NCBI RefSeq assembly: GCF_013401515.1
Contig: NZ_CP058529.1
Coordinates: 2,790,001-2,854,000, forward strand
Origin: Halorarum halophilum
Lineage (GTDB): Archaea > Halobacteriota > Halobacteria > Halobacteriales > Haloferacaceae
Reading direction: 5' to 3'
Length of the DNA stretch: 64,000 bases
In this document: in pieces, positions 42,312 to 49,182 of the stretch
How positions within the stretch are numbered: the first letter of the stretch is position 1
Layout of the letters: each line of letters opens with the position of its first letter
Translations under genes and position numbers: made by a program
The notes under the pieces: model-generated
Told to the model about the DNA's origin: nothing
Seen by the model: the letters and a program-made list of their open reading frames with translations, nothing else
Databases searched by the model: none

Positions 42312-43328
42312 ATGACTGACAAGACCGACATCAGTACGGCCAACACGATGCGTGAGCGCTCAGGCGAGAGTCGGATTAAACTCTGGTTGCTGCTGCGCGC
42401 GAACCGCATTCTCGTCTCCATCGTCCTGACCAGTGCCGTGTTCGTCGCATTCGTCTTCGCCGTCGCTGTCCTCGATCCACCGTTTTCACAGCAAATCGAG
42501 TCCGGCGACATGATCGACACGATGTTCTCGACGATGATCACGGTCATCGTGACTGGGACGACACTCGTCGTCACGATCGGTCAGCTCGTCCTCTCCCAAG
42601 AGAACGGCCCGCTCGGCGATCAACGCGAGCGTATGTCCAGTTCAATGGATTTCCGGGATTATACTGAAGAATTAATCGGATCTCCGAGTCCTGCCGATCC
42701 ATCCGAATTCCTCCGGCAGATCATCGGAATCACGGCACAACGGACGACGGCTCTTCGAGAGTCTATTGACAAGAATGATAACGAGAACCTCCGAGAAGAG
42801 GTCGATGAATTCGCTGAAAGCGTCACTGGGAACGCTGACACGGTGCGTGACCAACTTGAGAATGCGCAGTTCGGCTCGTTCGATGTGTTATTCGCTGCAC
42901 TAAATTTCAATTATAGCTGGAAAATCTTCCAAGTTGAACGTCTCGCGAACGAATACGAAGAGAGCCTCAATGAGGAAGAACGCGGCTTGCTTGACGACCT
43001 CAAAACAGCGCTGTCTCTGTTTGGTCCGGCGCGCGAACACATCAAGACGCTGTACTTCCAATGGGCACTCATTGACTTGTCTCAGATGATTCTCTATGCT
43101 GCAGTCCCGGCATTGGCCGTTGCGGGTATCATGGTCGGAATCGTCGATGCGGGGACGTTCCCAGGAAGCACACTCGGTCTCGACCACATCATCCTCGTCG
43201 TGGGCGGTGCGTTTGCGGTGACGCTCGTTCCATTCATGCTGTTCGTCTCGTACGTCCTTCGCATCGTCACCATAGCAAAACGGACACTTGCCATCGAGCC
43301 GCTGATCCTCCGCAAATCACAACGCTAA
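42312..43328 (+). CDS. Haloarchaeal integral membrane protein of unknown function
   Basis: The protein has 338 residues. Two helices lie near the N-terminus (ILVSIVLTSAVFVAFVFAVAVL and MFSTMITVIVTGTTLVVTIGQLVL), then a soluble stretch of about 170 residues with coiled-coil-like helices (LRESIDKNDNENLREEVDEFAESV), and two helices at the end (MILYAAVPALAVAGIMVGIV and GGAFAVTLVPFMLFVSYVL). Homologous-looking proteins occur widely in haloarchaea as lone genes. A channel-like or signalling role is a guess. It has its own start and lies between repeat sites 3 and 4. Confidence 0.8.
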   Translation: MTDKTDISTANTMRERSGESRIKLWLLLRANRILVSIVLTSAVFVAFVFAVAVLDPPFSQQIESGDMIDTMFSTMITVIVTGTTLVVTIGQLVLSQENGPLGDQRERMSSSMDFRDYTEELIGSPSPADPSEFLRQIIGITAQRTTALRESIDKNDNENLREEVDEFAESVTGNADTVRDQLENAQFGSFDVLFAALNFNYSWKIFQVERLANEYEESLNEEERGLLDDLKTALSLFGPAREHIKTLYFQWALIDLSQMILYAAVPALAVAGIMVGIVDAGTFPGSTLGLDHIILVVGGAFAVTLVPFMLFVSYVLRIVTIAKRTLAIEPLILRKSQR

Positions 43329-43579
43329 GATCCGACGCAGAACTCAAACCTCAGACACGGTTGGATGTGGACGCTTCGTGAGGTACTGAGGTTAGTCACC
43401 CTCTGAACGGGCGTCGATTGCTCGCGTCCCGCCACAATTCCAATACCGTCCTCCGCGAGGAGATCGACACAGGCGCTGTTGAATGCCTTTGGGAAATTCC
43501 CCAACCCCATTGCAGCCTCTAACATCGAAAATATAGCCCGAAACGATTCGTCGCCCCTAATCCACTGGAATGACCGATG

Positions 43580-43659
43580 GACACTCTATAGTCAGCACGC
43601 CCCTTTTGACAGATGTTGAGTAGATCGTCAAGAGCATGCTGCATACAGGGCGCATAGTC
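43580..43659 (+). repeat. Accessory-region repeat, site 4 (long form)
   Basis: It reads CACTCTATAGTCAGCACGCC, then CTTTTGACAG, GTTGAGTAGATCGTCAAGAG and CTGCATACAGGGCGCATAG. It aligns over about 85 bases with 45794-45880 and less well with 46381-46460. The outer parts (GTAGTCAGCACGC and its partner GTGCTGAATACAG) are roughly inverted to each other, so the element can fold. The gap 43329-43785 otherwise holds a minus-strand frame at 43325-43525 with no recognisable product. Confidence 0.65.
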
Positions 43660-43785
43660 AGCAAGTGGCTCTCCCGAGTCAGCCGCGTGACCCATTGCTC
43701 CGTATAGGTGAGGAGCAGATCACCTCACCCGAAAAGTCGTCAGCCTGTAGAAGATACTTATGTGAGTGCCAGTACATCGTGAAAT

Positions 43786-44184
43786 ATGGCCTTGCTCTCG
43801 CGTCGAGAAGCCCTTGCTTCGGGGGTGGCGACCTTGACCCTCCTGACTACGGGGTGTCTGGGAGGACTCGGAAATGGACTCGGAAATTCCGGTAACCCTG
43901 AAGTTCGACTCCACAACGGTGATACAGCCCAACACGAGGCAAAAGTTGTCGCCACCGGTGACTTCGGCAGTCGAACGGAGTCAGCAGTACTCGGTCCCGA
44001 TGAGGACACTCTATTTGAGAATTTCATTCCGAGGCTTGACTACGATCACCAGTTCACGATTATTGTGACTGTCGATGGTGACGAGGTGTCTACGACGGAA
44101 CACACCTTGCAAGAGTGGCGGCAGTATCTAATTGAAATTGAAGACTCGGAAACGGTCTCGGTAGAGGGTGAGGTCACTCGATAA
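43786..44184 (+). CDS. Tat lipoprotein of unknown function, 132 residues
   Basis: The N-terminus has the twin Arg in LSRREALASGVATLTLLTTG, with a lipobox TTGC at about residue 24. It is therefore exported folded and anchored by lipid. The rest (VRLHNGDTAQHEAKVVATGDF, then IIVTVDGDEVSTTEHTLQEW) looks like a beta-sandwich fold. GATACTTATG lies about 29 bases before the ATG, a fitting TATA element. It sits between repeat sites 4 and 5. The function is unknown. Confidence 0.75.
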   Translation: MALLSRREALASGVATLTLLTTGCLGGLGNGLGNSGNPEVRLHNGDTAQHEAKVVATGDFGSRTESAVLGPDEDTLFENFIPRLDYDHQFTIIVTVDGDEVSTTEHTLQEWRQYLIEIEDSETVSVEGEVTR

Positions 44185-44201
44185 GCAGGCCCACGTAGCT
44201 A

Positions 44202-44329
44202 CTGTTTCATCGCAAATGGCCTGAAACGAACGAGGACCGCCTACTGCATACATCCTCTGTATGCAGCAGGTGGTTGGTTCCTGCTGCTCGACAGATCAAT
44301 CGAGCGTTGCTGAATAGAGAGCGCGTATC
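44202..44329 (+). repeat. Accessory-region repeat, site 5 (composite)
   Basis: The first part (CTGTTTCATCGCAAATGGCC, then TGAAACGAACGAGGACCGCC) is about 87% identical to 46333-46393. It runs into a palindrome CTGCATACA-TCC-TCTGTATGCAG (44244-44266). The second part is a repeat core CTGAATAGAGAGCGCGTAT followed by CGGTCAC (44310-44336). The gap 44185-44469 also contains the MFS promoter (GGATATACTCG near 44438). Confidence 0.65.
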
Positions 44330-44469
44330 GGTCACTTACCAGTCGTCTGGTCCCAACTTAGAACGAGAGACCGAGCGAGCGTACCACCTCGCTAGGCTGA
44401 GGTATGCGCCCCGTGGTGAATCCGTAATAACAGGATATACTCGTCGACTTTCCGTTCGCCAGCACACGT

Positions 44470-45708
44470 ATGGCTGGAGGCACGGGTGACGGTGTTCGGG
44501 GAACACTCTCCGGGAGTATCCTGAAGTACTATCTCTACAAGTCGACGAAAGCGGTCGAGTTCTATCGACCGATTATGTACCTCTTCTTTCTGGCGCAGGG
44601 GCTATCGTTCACACAGATCGCGATTCTGGAGGCACTCTACAACCTGACGACGCTGTTTGGGGAGATCCCGACAGGGTATATCGGCGACCGTGTTGGCCGA
44701 CGCAACAGTCTCCTCATCGGAACGTCCCTCATCTCTCTGACGCTCCTCGGTATCGGCCTGTCGAACTCGTTTCTTCCGCTGGCGGGCCTCTACGTCTGCT
44801 GGTCGCTGGGCTACAACTTCCGCTCCGGTAGCGAAGATGCGTGGCTCTACGACACGCTCACCGACGACCTCTCGGAAGACGAGTTCGCCCACGTTCGGGG
44901 ACGCGGAGAGTCGGCGGCGTTAGCCGTCGGAGTCGTTGCGGCGATTCTCGGTGGGTATCTTGGAAGCATCGACCTCTCGTATCCGTGGTTCGTCGCCGCG
45001 GGCGTGACGAGTCTCGGGGTTGTGGTACTGCTCACGCTCGACGAACCGGAGACGTACAAGGACACAGCGACCGATGAACTGAGTCTCCGCCGAACGGTTG
45101 GTATCGTCAGGGAGGTCCTCGCTCGCCGTCGTCTCCGGGCGTTCTTGCTCTACTACTACGTTCTGTACGCCGCGGTCACGTACCTCGTGTTCGTCTTCCT
45201 CCAGCCGATTTTCGAGACGGTGGCTCTCGACCTCGGCGTGGCCCAGTCGCAGGTCGAGGCCCTACTTGGATGGTTCTACGCAGCGTACAGTCTCGTCGGC
45301 GCGATACTCAACTACTACACGGGGACGATCCGGGAGACCATCGGACTGCGAACGTGGTTTCTCGTCCTCCCGTTCGCCGTTGGTGGCGCGTTGATCGGGA
45401 TGTACTTCCTGCCGCTGCTGGCGCTTCCGACGTTCCTCCTGATACGGGGGGTCTCGGATGTCACACGCTCGTTCGCCGGACAGTACATCAACGATCGCGT
45501 GGAGACGCTTGGTCGAGCCACCGTGCTGAGTGCGATGGCGATGGTCAGCGGTCTCGCCGTCGTCCCGTTCCAACTCGGGAGTGGCGTCATCTCCGATGCT
45601 GTCTCTCCGCTGTTCGCACTGGGCGTCGGTGGCGTTGCACTCGTCGTCGGGGCGGCGACCATCCTCCTGTGGGAGTCCCCTATCGGCGAAGAATCAGTTC
45701 GACACTGA
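44470..45708 (+). CDS. Major facilitator superfamily transporter
   Basis: The protein has 412 residues and 12 predicted helices. The motif A region is GEIPTGYIGDRVGRRNSLLIG, between helices 2 and 3. A middle loop follows LDEPETYKDTATDELSLRR and the second half starts ARRRLRAFLLYYYVLYAAV. It probably exports or imports a small compound by proton or sodium exchange; the substrate is unknown and drug-efflux-like homologues are common. A GGATATACTCG element lies about 30 bases upstream. It lies between repeat sites 5 and 6 and is the largest cassette gene. Confidence 0.88.
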   Translation: MAGGTGDGVRGTLSGSILKYYLYKSTKAVEFYRPIMYLFFLAQGLSFTQIAILEALYNLTTLFGEIPTGYIGDRVGRRNSLLIGTSLISLTLLGIGLSNSFLPLAGLYVCWSLGYNFRSGSEDAWLYDTLTDDLSEDEFAHVRGRGESAALAVGVVAAILGGYLGSIDLSYPWFVAAGVTSLGVVVLLTLDEPETYKDTATDELSLRRTVGIVREVLARRRLRAFLLYYYVLYAAVTYLVFVFLQPIFETVALDLGVAQSQVEALLGWFYAAYSLVGAILNYYTGTIRETIGLRTWFLVLPFAVGGALIGMYFLPLLALPTFLLIRGVSDVTRSFAGQYINDRVETLGRATVLSAMAMVSGLAVVPFQLGSGVISDAVSPLFALGVGGVALVVGAATILLWESPIGEESVRH

Positions 45709-45793
45709 CATCTGGCATGGTTAATACACACACAGTAGGCGTCTAACAGACGGTTCACTCGGGACGTTATAGAGAGGGCAGTTCCGTTGCTGA

Positions 45794-45886
45794 AGACATC
45801 CTCTGTAGTCAGCACGCTCCTGTTGACAGGAATTGAGTAGATTGTCGAGAATGTGCTAACTACAGGGCGCGTCTCGGGCACGAGAA
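45794..45886 (+). repeat. Accessory-region repeat, site 6 (long form)
   Basis: It reads ACATCCTCTGTAGTCAGCAC, CTCCTGTTGACAGGAATTGA and GTAGATTGTCGAGAATGTGC, then TAACTACAGGGCGCGTCTCG and GGCACGAG. It aligns with site 4 over about 85 bases. The end GGCGCGTCTCGGGCACGAG matches the reverse complement of the copy at 22820. It lies just downstream of zinc-ribbon copy 2. Confidence 0.7.
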
Positions 45887-45991
45887 CGAGACAACGTGAC
45901 GGTCGACGGAATCGCTAAGAACAGGTAAGACACCTATCGGGGATGCACCTATCCCCCTCACATCTTGTCAAGATTGGCTTGCTGTAGGATT

Positions 45992-46210
45992 CTACATATC
46001 GGTGCATGGGAGAAACTCTGTATTTCCACACTTGCACCTATCGCCTACCCCAATCGGGCGAATTCCTCCATGATCTGTCTTCTGAACCGGGTATATCTCC
46101 CCACAGTCCACGCACATCCCAAGCCCATCGGGATCTCCACCTGTCGTTGGCTCATGTTCTTCGGCTGCGTCCGGCTTGTTGCGTTTCGGTGATTCGAATC
46201 CTCGTTTCAT
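45992..46210 (-). CDS. Zinc-ribbon microprotein, copy 2
   Basis: The protein has 72 residues, the same length as copy 1. It starts MKRGFESPKRNKPDAAEEHE, has GGDPDGLGMCVDCGEIYPV, and ends GDRCKCGNTEFLPCTDM. Zinc-binding positions CVDC and CKC are kept. The ATG at 46210 matches copy 1 exactly in length; a longer frame upstream is not conserved between the twins. A repeat copy lies downstream of both twins in the same orientation relative to the gene (repeat site 6 here). Its function is unknown, possibly regulatory. Confidence 0.75.
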   Translation of the reverse strand: MKRGFESPKRNKPDAAEEHEPTTGGDPDGLGMCVDCGEIYPVQKTDHGGIRPIGVGDRCKCGNTEFLPCTDM

Positions 46211-46332
46211 GGACTCAACCGAACCTACCGGGGCGAACACCGATGTACTCCCTTGATTTTCACTGAGGGTGGTTGTGTGACGAACTGAGTGACAATGGAG
46301 TCCATACCCACAAAGTAGGTTATTCTTAGCGG

Positions 46333-46460
46333 CTGTTTCGTCGCTGATGGCCTGAAACGAACGATGACCGTCTACTGAATACATCCTCCGTAGTCAGCAC
46401 GCCGCTTTTGACAGGAATAAGGCAGGGTCCTCGATCTCTGCTGCATACACAGCGCTAGTC
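46333..46460 (+). repeat. Accessory-region repeat, site 7 (composite)
   Basis: The first 61 bases (CTGTTTCGTCGCTGATGGCC start) match site 5. The next part (ACATCCTCCGTAGTCAGCAC, then GCCGCTTTTGACAGGAATAA, then CTGCATACACAGCGCTAG) is the long repeat form. It joins two modules seen separately elsewhere. The gap 46211-46561 holds this element and nothing else I can name. Confidence 0.65.
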
Positions 46461-46561
46461 GGTCAATAGATTGGGACTCGACAGGAGCAAATTTAGGACA
46501 TTAGTCGATTCCCCCTACTGGCGAGACAAAGTACTTGTAGACCCAATGTGGGAGAAATATT

Positions 46562-46843
46562 ATGAATTACCAAAGAGTGAGACAACTCCTCCTCAACCGT
46601 GAAGTCGTATTCACATCCATTGTATCAACGGGGGGGATGTACATTGCATTCTTCGGAATGGGTAATCCAGATCTTTGGCCGTTCACTGGATTGGGACGAC
46701 GAACGACTTTTTTCTTTGGGTGCGGACCCTACTCTTGTATTCTAACCTCGTGGGGCCTTGGGATTCTCTACACCTCCATTTTTTCTGTCATAGTTGGTGG
46801 TATCGCCCACACAATCCTTACAGAAGCGCCAACTCAGCCGTGA
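46562..46843 (+). CDS. Orphan small membrane protein, 93 residues
   Basis: The frame starts MNYQRVRQLLLNREVVFTSI and has two hydrophobic stretches (VSTGGMYIAFFGMG and LGILYTSIFSVIVGGIAHTIL) with a Gly/Arg/Cys-rich loop between. Base composition is notably more AT-rich than the rest of the window. An AGTACTTG element about 31 bases upstream may be its promoter. No family is recognised. It lies between repeat sites 7 and 8. Confidence 0.5.
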   Translation: MNYQRVRQLLLNREVVFTSIVSTGGMYIAFFGMGNPDLWPFTGLGRRTTFFFGCGPYSCILTSWGLGILYTSIFSVIVGGIAHTILTEAPTQP

Positions 46844-46852
46844 AAATTGCTC

Positions 46853-46873
46853 ACTGAATACAGAGCGCGAATA
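46853..46873 (+). repeat. Accessory-region repeat, site 8
   Basis: The core is CTGAATACAGAGCGCGAAT, differing from the consensus at its last bases. It starts 9 bases after the stop of the 93-residue gene and lies 87 bases before the amphi-Trp gene. A further weak relative (GATACAGAGCATGC) is at 46914. Confidence 0.6.
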
Positions 46874-46959
46874 CAGTACGTTCCTCACACCGATTGATGG
46901 GGTGATCTCTCTAGATACAGAGCATGCACTTATCGGTGCAGGGGGTGTATTGTCACTAT

Positions 46960-47247
46960 ATGCCTGAGGAAGTCCTGTTCAGCTCGGAGAGCGTTCAGAC
47001 CCGCGAAGAAATCGCATCGTATCTTCGCAGTGTCGCTGACAAGCTCGATCAAGGCGGTGCGGTCACGCTAAAATCCGGGTCCGAGTCCGTGACAATGGAG
47101 CCGCCAGCTCGTCCGACGTTCGAGGTCAAAGCCGAACGCGAGGGACCAACGGACGGGCCAGGTGAGCTGAGTATCGAGTTCGAACTCGAATGGGACGAGA
47201 ACGGCAGTGAAGGGGACGGCGGGAGGGGCCAGTTAGAAATCGAGTGA
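46960..47247 (+). CDS. Amphi-Trp domain protein
   Basis: The protein has 95 residues. It starts MPEEVLFSSESVQTREEIAS, then LRSVADKLDQGGAVTLKSGS, and has PARPTFEVKAEREGPTDGPG and ELSIEFELEWDENG. This is the typical wording of haloarchaeal amphi-Trp (TIGR04354-type) proteins, small beta-rich domains of unknown role. GCACTTATCGG lies 29 bases before the ATG, favouring it over the ATG at 46924. It sits between repeat site 8 and the inverted site at 47680. Confidence 0.85.
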   Translation: MPEEVLFSSESVQTREEIASYLRSVADKLDQGGAVTLKSGSESVTMEPPARPTFEVKAEREGPTDGPGELSIEFELEWDENGSEGDGGRGQLEIE

Positions 47248-47378
47248 TCAGTTAGCAATCCTCCTTCGCAGTTGATTCGGTCACAGCCAGTTGAATCTAT
47301 CAGGACGAGCGCGTGGTCTCTGTGAGTGACCTGCCGGATTCCCGTGGAAGATCTGCCGGGAATTAGTTCTCCTCGGAA

Positions 47379-47615
47379 GTGACCCCAGTACAGCGGATTT
47401 ATGTGACGCTACGTGCGGGTGAAGCGGTTACCGGAGCAACTACCGATTCCTCCGGAATCTGCCAAACGTCGCCTGCTGAATATCACGTTGCAGTCAAACA
47501 CCAGTACAGTTGCTCAACGGAACAGGATGAGGCGGACGTGGAGTCGGATGCCTGTTACCTCGTCACCCCCGACGATGCGCAACGTATCAACGGCACCACT
47601 GTGTCGCCCTGTTAG
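47379..47615 (+). CDS. Doubtful small frame, 78 residues
   Basis: A GTG-started frame (TPVQRIYVTLRAGEAVTGAT, then YHVAVKHQYSCSTEQDEADV) has acidic, protein-like wording in its second half (ESDACYLVTPDDAQRI). No clear promoter or family supports it, and the start is uncertain. It may be a remnant. The gap 47248-47821 otherwise holds only the repeat at 47680. Confidence 0.25.
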   Translation: MTPVQRIYVTLRAGEAVTGATTDSSGICQTSPAEYHVAVKHQYSCSTEQDEADVESDACYLVTPDDAQRINGTTVSPC

Positions 47616-47679
47616 AGTCCGTACTCGACTGGACGATAGGTGGCTCACCTGTACTTAGCGATACAATAGAAAGCCACAT

Positions 47680-47755
47680 CGGCCAGCACTCGTGCCTGAT
47701 ACGCGCTATCTCTGCAGGACACCCATTGAAACACATCTTTGATCGAGGTTTCAAC
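47680..47755 (-). repeat. Accessory-region repeat, site 9 (inverted, extended)
   Basis: On the plus strand the core reads GATACGCGCTATCTCTGCAG (47698-47717). It matches the copy at 22820-22898 over about 75 bases, including CTCGTGCC before the core and an inverted pair GAAAC/GTTTC after it. It is the only site of the array pointing the other way and marks the right end of the array. Confidence 0.6.
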
Positions 47756-47821
47756 GAAGCGAAAAACCGATTCGACGGGGCGTCAGCCCCGCGTCCGGAG
47801 TCGACCCGCCGACGGGACGAC

Positions 47822-48243
47822 TTACTCCTGTCCGATCCTGACGTAAGCGATGGCGCCAACGATGGCGACCAGCAGCAGGACGCCGAGCAGGAGCCCGACG
47901 TTGAAGCCGCCGAGTTCCTCCACCGGGTCATTGGTCGGCTCGTCGGTGCCCTCGTCCGCGGGTTCGTCGGTGGACTGGTCGGCCGGTTCGTCGGTCGGCG
48001 TGGCCGCCCCGCTCCCGTCCGCGGAGCCGACCGCGAACACCGAGAAGCCGGGCGTCGTCAGGCGCTGACGGGCTCACCGTTTGCGGTCGCGTCGAAGCCC
48101 GTCAGTTCCTCGGCATTGCCGACCGCTGTTCCTTGATCCGCCAGTACCGTCCCGACTAACGAGACGTTCATCGCAACGACTGATGTAATCATCAGCGTCG
48201 CGAGGATGATCGCGCGTATCGTGCGTGTCGTATTCCGTGTCAT
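47822..48243 (-). pseudogene. Broken surface-protein gene (signal peptide part and PGF-pre-PGF-like end)
   Basis: The upstream part starts MTRNTTRTIRAIILATLMIT, a secretion signal, and stops at 48058 after ATANGEPVSA. The downstream part, in the next frame, reads LTTPGFSVFAVGSADGSG, then a Thr/Asp/Glu/Pro linker (TDEPADQSTDEPADEG) and a C-terminal helix (FNVGLLLGVLLLVAIVGAIA) with YVRIGQE. The TTPGFSVFAVG words are typical of the end of PGF-pre-PGF domains of large haloarchaeal surface proteins. The two parts lie in different frames with little between them, so a large internal deletion plus frameshift is likely. Confidence 0.6.
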
Positions 48244-48419
48244 GATTTCGTTAGATAGCCCGGCAGCACCCAGCGCCCTCCACCGACGTCCGACGCCGGC
48301 GGAGCGCACCCACCCCGAGAACTCACGCGAGCCCCGGTCTGCAACTGCTGGACCGGCTGGTTGCTATCAACGAACTCACAGAACGGAGACGGCATAGTAT
48401 TGGACCGATTATGTACCGC

Positions 48420-48467
48420 TTAATGCCCGGTTTAACACGAGCCTGCACGTCTAAACCGCGGGCTTAA
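48420..48467 (+). promoter_or_regulatory. Inverted repeat upstream of the winged-helix regulator
   Basis: The gap 48244-48556 has no gene. TTAATGCCCGGTTTAA (48420-48435) and TAAACCGCGGGCTTAA (48452-48467) are near-complementary arms separated by 16 bases. This could be an operator or a folded RNA element. The likely promoter of the gene at 48557 (ATAGAATAG, centred near 48529) lies downstream of it. Confidence 0.4.
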
Positions 48468-48556
48468 TCGCCGGATGGTTCCGCCCCCGGCCGTCGCAAA
48501 TTCCATCTCGGCTCTCATGACATTATAGAATAGTTTGATTAGTAAGGTGTACGTAG

Positions 48557-49123
48557 GTGGTATCGACTGTGGCAACCCGACTTCCCCCAGCGACTGCCGC
48601 CCCTTCCTCAAGGCTCGAGGAGACGACGATCCACGACGTGTTGAGCAACGAGCGTCGGCGGTCGCTGCTCTCGTTGCTCGCGGACGAGGGGGAGGACTAC
48701 ACGCTTCGAGAGCTCTCGGAGCGGATCGCGGAACGCGAGTCGGGGACGACGCCTGCCCCCCGGGACGTCCGGCAGAGCGTGTACGTCTCGCTCCAGCAGA
48801 CCCACGTCCCGAAGCTCGTCCGACTCGGCATCATCGAGTACGCCGAGGACGACCACACCGTCCGGCTCAGCGACCGCGCGGGCGACGTGACGGTGTACCT
48901 CGAGGTCGTCTCGGGGTGCGAAATCGCCTGGAGCGAGTACTACCTCGGCCTCGGGATGCTCGGCCTGTTCGTCCTCCTCGCGAACGCGACGGGCGTGCCC
49001 GGGCTGTCGGCGATCCCCCCCGGCGTCCTCGCCGGACTCTTCTTCGTGCTCCTCGCGGCGTCGGCCGCCTATCACACCTGGACGCTCGGGAGTACCGTGT
49101 TCCACCGGATGCTCGCGCGGTAG
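48557..49123 (+). CDS. Winged-helix membrane protein (DUF7344-like)
   Basis: The protein has 188 residues. The N-terminal part has a winged helix: TTIHDVLSNERRRSLLSLLADEG, LRELSERIAERESG and HVPKLVRLGIIEYAEDDHTVRLSD. The C-terminal part has two helices (YYLGLGMLGLFVLLANATGV and GVLAGLFFVLLAASAAYHTW). It is thus a membrane-tethered DNA-binding protein, a common haloarchaeal layout. The GTG start lies 28 bases after an ATAGAATAG element. Its target may be its own promoter, given the inverted repeat upstream. Confidence 0.88.
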   Translation: MVSTVATRLPPATAAPSSRLEETTIHDVLSNERRRSLLSLLADEGEDYTLRELSERIAERESGTTPAPRDVRQSVYVSLQQTHVPKLVRLGIIEYAEDDHTVRLSDRAGDVTVYLEVVSGCEIAWSEYYLGLGMLGLFVLLANATGVPGLSAIPPGVLAGLFFVLLAASAAYHTWTLGSTVFHRMLAR

Positions 49124-49182
49124 GGGTGGATCGGGCACAGCACATTCTGCGCCAAGAGACCGACACCCCCTGAGGCGCCGTC

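Noticed and set aside
43325-43525. A 66-codon minus-strand frame between the 338-residue gene and the lipoprotein gene
   Set aside because: No promoter, no family and no haloarchaeal acidic composition; it may be a remnant but cannot be supported as a gene.
41188-47755. A CRISPR array made of the repeated sites
   Set aside because: The sites are hundreds to over a thousand bases apart, vary in length and enclose genes. There are no short uniform spacers and no cas genes.
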